Source of the DNA: Desulfuromonadaceae bacterium
Lineage (GTDB): Bacteria; Desulfobacterota; Desulfuromonadia; Desulfuromonadales; SZUA-401
Assembly: GCA_003246035.1 (NCBI GenBank)
Contig: QKBP01000014.1
Span: 1-8,387 of the forward strand
Length of the DNA: 8,387 bases
Direction: 5' to 3'
Below the pieces are notes generated by a model. It was not told the origin of the DNA. It worked only from the letters and a program-made list of their open reading frames with translations, and did not search any database. How positions within the stretch are numbered: position 1 is the first letter of the stretch; the number at the start of each line of letters is the position of its first letter. This document shows positions 6,081 to 8,387 of this stretch, piece after piece. The position numbers and the translations under genes were made by a program.

Positions 6081-6099
6081 TGCTAAACTGGGTTTAGCA
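6081..6099. promoter_or_regulatory. Perfect 8-bp palindrome, candidate operator or promoter
   Basis: TGCTAAAC, TGG, GTTTAGCA is a perfect inverted repeat with a 3-nt centre, 23 nt before ATG 6123. Its left part reads as an extended -10 (TG, C, TAAACT), though no good -35 is seen at the right distance. It could be a dimeric repressor site overlapping the promoter. Confidence 0.45.
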
Positions 6100-6122
6100 C
6101 ACTCTCGCTTGAGGAGGTGAGC

Positions 6123-6554
6123 ATGGGCAGGGTCAGAGCATATGGCGGGCTTTTCCTCCTGACCCTCGCCCTGGCGGCCCTCGGGACCTGTCTCGGAGGG
6201 ATCGCCTGGGCCGAGGCCGGTTCCCACCTGCTCGACGGCAAGGCGTTCGTCGGCAAAAACGGCGAGGTCGGCAAGACACTCGCGGAGTACGAGGACGAGG
6301 AGATCGTCTTTGCGGACGGCCAGTTCACCTCGGTGTCGTGCGAACCCTACAATTTTGGCAGCAGCCCGTACCAGGCCGAGGTGATCGATGGGACGATCCA
6401 CTTTTCGGCGGTCACGTTCAGCCCCACGCATGGGCAGATCGCCTGGGAGGGGGTCATCGACGGCGACCGCGCCGATGTCACCTTCGTCTGGACCAAGGAG
6501 CGCTGGTACTGGGATATCCGCAGGGAATACTGGTTCCAGGGGCGGCTGAAGTAG
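6123..6554 (+). CDS. Exported protein of unknown function
   Basis: This 143-residue protein has a Sec signal peptide (about 1-30: basic start, LFLLTLALAALGTCLGGIAWA, cleavage near AWA-EA). The mature part of about 110 residues is beta-rich and aromatic: DGKAFVGKNGEVGK, EIVFADGQFTSVSCEPYNFGSSPYQAEV, TIHFSAVTF, IAWEGVIDGDRADVTFVWTKERWYW and a closing WFQGRLK. The alternation suggests a small beta-barrel or lipocalin-like fold; I do not recognise a named family. ATG 6123 is chosen because AGGAGG (6112-6117) lies 5 nt before it. A GTG at 6117 is part of that Shine-Dalgarno and is rejected. Followed after 54 nt by a membrane protein gene on the same strand, so cotranscription is possible. Confidence 0.7.
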   Translation: MGRVRAYGGLFLLTLALAALGTCLGGIAWAEAGSHLLDGKAFVGKNGEVGKTLAEYEDEEIVFADGQFTSVSCEPYNFGSSPYQAEVIDGTIHFSAVTFSPTHGQIAWEGVIDGDRADVTFVWTKERWYWDIRREYWFQGRLK

Positions 6555-6608
6555 CCCCGCAGCGGTTCCGGACGGCTGCGCATTGCCTGCCCGGACCGGA
6601 GTTGCCCG

Positions 6609-7262
6609 GTGACGACGAGCAAGAAACATCACCCCGCGCGGGGAAGGCGCACACTCCGGCTGGCGGTCGTGCTGGCGGTCGTGCTGGCGCTCAACGCCCT
6701 CGGGGCGTGGCTGGGCCACCTCGTGAATTTCCAGCTCTTCCCCCGTCATGAACCGATGCTTCACCTGCTGGTGATGATCGCGATCGCGGTCTATGTCCTG
6801 TTGATGGCCACTCCCTTCATGCCCGGGATCGAAATCGGCCTGGCGCTCATGGCGCTGCTCGGCCCCAAGAGCGCGGCGCTGATCTACCTGAGCACCGTGC
6901 TGGCCCTCTCGCTCAGTTATGCCGTCGGGAGGTTCGTCCCGTTGCGCGTGGTCTATCGGCTCCTCGGCTGGCTGTACCTCGAGCGCGCCAGTTCCCTGGT
7001 CCGCCAGCTCGAGCCGCTCGGTCGCCGCGAAAGGCTTGCCGTCCTGAACGAGAAGGCGCCCCGCAGGGTCGCCCCATTCCTGCTCCGGCACCGTTACGTG
7101 ACGATCGCCGCGCTCCTGAACCTGCCGGGAAACGCGCTGCTTGGCGGCGGTGGGGGGATCGGCCTGGTCGTCGGGGTGAGCGGCTTGATCCCCTATCCCG
7201 CCTACCTGCTGGTCGTCGCCGTCGCCGTGGCCCCGGTACCGCTGCTGATTTATTTCCAGTGA
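6609..7262 (+). CDS. Polytopic inner-membrane protein, DedA/VTT-like
   Basis: This 217-residue protein starts at a GTG. After a basic N-terminus it has hydrophobic segments at about 17-38, 50-68, 73-108, 163-178 and 184-214. Two motifs stand out: TPFMPGIEIGLALMALLGPKSA (68-89), like the re-entrant loop of VTT/SNARE-associated (DedA, TVP38) proteins, and LNLPGNALLGGGGGIGLVVG (170-189), a Pro/Gly-rich segment that fits the second re-entrant loop of such proteins. A basic cytoplasmic stretch (about 115-160) joins the two halves. DedA/VTT proteins act in lipid transport or membrane homeostasis, but this assignment rests on motif style only. The RBS is weak (GGAG about 10 nt upstream). No ATG gives a better start without losing the first membrane segment. 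A hairpin follows at 7274. Confidence 0.68.
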   Translation: MTTSKKHHPARGRRTLRLAVVLAVVLALNALGAWLGHLVNFQLFPRHEPMLHLLVMIAIAVYVLLMATPFMPGIEIGLALMALLGPKSAALIYLSTVLALSLSYAVGRFVPLRVVYRLLGWLYLERASSLVRQLEPLGRRERLAVLNEKAPRRVAPFLLRHRYVTIAALLNLPGNALLGGGGGIGLVVGVSGLIPYPAYLLVVAVAVAPVPLLIYFQ

Positions 7263-7273
7263 CGATGGAGCGC

Positions 7274-7291
7274 GCCGAGCCAGTGCTCGGC
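7274..7291 (+). terminator. Hairpin after the membrane protein gene
   Basis: GCCGAGC (7274-7280), tetraloop CAGT, GCTCGGC (7285-7291) is a perfect 7-bp GC-rich stem 11 nt after the stop codon. No T run follows, so intrinsic termination is uncertain; it may act in mRNA stability. The rest of 7292-7420 is AT-richer, and I see no gene in it. Confidence 0.4.
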
Positions 7292-7420
7292 AAGCGGTCG
7301 CGTCGCTCGTCGGCCCCCTTCGATCTGGTACTCTTTTGGTCTCCAATATTCTCTTTGTGACACCTTTCCCCACCCCCTCACTTCAAGCCATAACTCCCCT
7401 ATAGATCAGAGAAAAATTCC

Positions 7421-7449
7421 TTGACAGTCCCTTGTCCTGCCAGTATATT
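7421..7449 (+). promoter_or_regulatory. Strong sigma70-type promoter of mraZ and the dcw cluster
   Basis: Consensus TTGACA (7421-7426), a 17-nt spacer and TATATT (7444-7449). The transcript would start near 7456, about 40 nt before mraZ. This is the usual place of the Pmra promoter that drives the division and cell-wall cluster. Confidence 0.85.
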
Positions 7450-7450
7450 T

Positions 7451-7492
7451 CCCAAAAGGTGGAATTTAGTGTCAAACTGACCCAAAAGGCGG
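7451..7492 (+). promoter_or_regulatory. Paired direct repeats, candidate MraZ operator
   Basis: CCCAAAAGGTGG (7451-7462) and CCCAAAAGGCGG (7481-7492) are repeated exactly 30 bp apart, about three helical turns. Between them lies TTTAGTGTC (7465-7473). MraZ is known to bind short, regularly spaced direct repeats just upstream of its own gene and to control the cluster, so these are plausible autoregulatory boxes. The second copy also overlaps the mraZ ribosome binding site (AAGG 7486-7489, 6 nt before the ATG), so binding there could also affect downstream steps. Confidence 0.55.
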
Positions 7493-7495
7493 GGC

Positions 7496-7942
7496 ATGAT
7501 ATTTCAGGGTGAATTCAACAACTCCATCGATCCGAAAGGTCGCCTGAGCGTTCCGGCGCGCTTCCGTGAGTCTCTCACCGAGACCTTCGGCGGCGAGCGC
7601 CTGATGGTGACCAAGAACCATGACGGTGGGTTGAGCGCTTATCCTCTCGCCCAGTGGGACGAGTTGGTGCGCAATGTCGATGCCTGGAACCCTGGACCCC
7701 AGAAAACCGCTGCCATGCGCCTGATCATCGCGCCCGCCGTCGAGTGCGGGTTCGACAAGCAGGGGCGCATCCTGATCCCCGAATCGTTGCGCAGCCATGC
7801 CGGACTGCAGAAGGATGTGGTCGTGGTCGGCATGGACAAGAAGCTCGATATATACAGCCAGAGCCATCACGAAGAAGTCACGCGCAAGGCGATGGAGTTC
7901 ATTCTCGACGATCCGCAGTTCATCGCCGACATGGGCTTCTAG
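7496..7942 (+). CDS. mraZ: Transcriptional regulator MraZ
   Basis: This 148-residue protein consists of two SpoVT/AbrB-like halves, each with the family DxxxR loop: FNNSIDPKGRLSVPARFRE (7-25) and AVECGFDKQGRILIPESLR (81-99). Length and ending are normal for the family. MraZ forms ring-shaped oligomers and binds repeats upstream of its own gene, acting on the dcw cluster. Position confirms identity: a strong promoter upstream and rsmH directly downstream, with the mraZ TAG (7940-7942) abutting the rsmH GTG. ATG 7496 is the natural start because the protein begins FQGEFNNSIDPKGR. Confidence 0.97.
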   Translation: MIFQGEFNNSIDPKGRLSVPARFRESLTETFGGERLMVTKNHDGGLSAYPLAQWDELVRNVDAWNPGPQKTAAMRLIIAPAVECGFDKQGRILIPESLRSHAGLQKDVVVVGMDKKLDIYSQSHHEEVTRKAMEFILDDPQFIADMGF

Positions 7943-8387
7943 GTGGGCGCGGCCGAGGGCTTCGCCCATACATCGGTCATGCCGGACGAGGTGCTGGAAT
8001 ACCTTCAGCCCAGACCCGGCGGAGTCTATGTCGACGGGACCCTCGGTGGCGGAGGCCATGCAGGACTGATCCTTGAATCCACGAATCCGGACGGGCGCCT
8101 GATCGGTTTCGACCGCGACCCCGAGGCGCTGGCCACCGCGAGCGAGCGGCTCGCCCGCTTCGGCGAACGTTTCATCCCGGTGCACGCCAACTTCAGCGAA
8201 GCGTCGCAGTGGCTGAAGGGCCTCGGTGTCGAGCGGATCGACGGCATGCTCCTCGATCTCGGCGTCTCGTCCTGGCAGCTCGACAGCGCGGCGCGCGGTT
8301 TCTCGTTTCGCGACGACGGGCCGCTCGACATGCGCATGAACCCCACCGAGGGGGAGAGCGCCGCCGAGGTGCTGGCGACCCTGGACG
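7943..8387 (+). CDS. rsmH: 16S rRNA (cytosine(1402)-N4)-methyltransferase RsmH, 3' end outside the window
   Basis: The first 148 codons are visible, about half of the usual length near 310. RsmH methylates N4 of C1402 in 16S rRNA using S-adenosylmethionine. Visible hallmarks: [15 protein letters not shown] (7-21) corresponding to the HxPVLxxEV start; the SAM-binding loop [14 protein letters not shown] (28-41); GFDRDPEAL (55-63) with the ribose-binding acidic residue; and [15 protein letters not shown] followed by [15 protein letters not shown], a family signature. The start is GTG 7943, directly after the mraZ stop. A later ATG (7979) would remove the conserved His. Translation is probably coupled to mraZ, since no clear Shine-Dalgarno is seen. 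Confidence 0.96.
   Translation, partial: MGAAEGFAHTSVMPDEVLEYLQPRPGGVYVDGTLGGGGHAGLILESTNPDGRLIGFDRDPEALATASERLARFGERFIPVHANFSEASQWLKGLGVERIDGMLLDLGVSSWQLDSAARGFSFRDDGPLDMRMNPTEGESAAEVLATLD

Noticed and set aside
5997..7373. 458-codon open frame on the minus strand
   Set aside because: It spans two + strand genes and a terminator, and its translation is rich in R, D, Q and H with no hydrophobic core, as expected for antisense of GC-rich coding sequence.

Overview
The window is GC-rich bacterial chromosome, read almost entirely on the + strand. Its right end is the start of a division/cell-wall (dcw) cluster, mraZ followed directly by rsmH. Multiple Gly-rich lipoproteins, a CXXCH c-type cytochrome of the P460 family, a REP-associated-type transposase tail and good sigma70-type promoters suggest a Gram-negative proteobacterium in the broad sense. 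Desulfuromonadales-like bacteria are my best guess, but this is inferred from gene style and no marker gene proves it.

Left part (1-5245) is an accessory region built as a modular tandem duplication. It begins with the 3' end of a transposase whose C-terminus resembles DnaA domain IV. Two units follow. Each has a near-identical leader, RBS and lipoprotein signal peptide with a poly-Gly tether, then an unrelated exported domain, then a second conserved leader and signal peptide for a cytochrome P460. Unit 1 carries a kelch beta-propeller lipoprotein, and its P460 gene is cut off just after the signal peptide. Unit 2 carries a PKD plus FG-GAP/VCBS-like propeller lipoprotein and a complete P460. 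The unit 1/unit 2 junction (about 2033-2049) joins the truncated P460 to a copy of the last few codons of the transposase.

Middle part (5246-7262) holds three apparently independent units: a SpoIIAA/STAS-like small cytoplasmic protein with a good promoter and terminator, an exported protein of unknown function preceded by a perfect 8-bp palindrome, and a polytopic membrane protein resembling the DedA/VTT families.

Right part (7263-8387) is the dcw start: a strong promoter (TTGACA, 17 nt, TATATT), a pair of direct repeats 30 bp apart that look like MraZ operator elements, mraZ, and rsmH starting at a GTG that abuts the mraZ stop codon and running off the window.

The notable signal is the swapping of whole exported domains behind a conserved expression and secretion cassette beside a transposase remnant. 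A TCTCG...CGAGA inverted repeat recurs next to the start codons of both lipoprotein genes and the P460 gene. I saw no tRNA, rRNA or CRISPR array.
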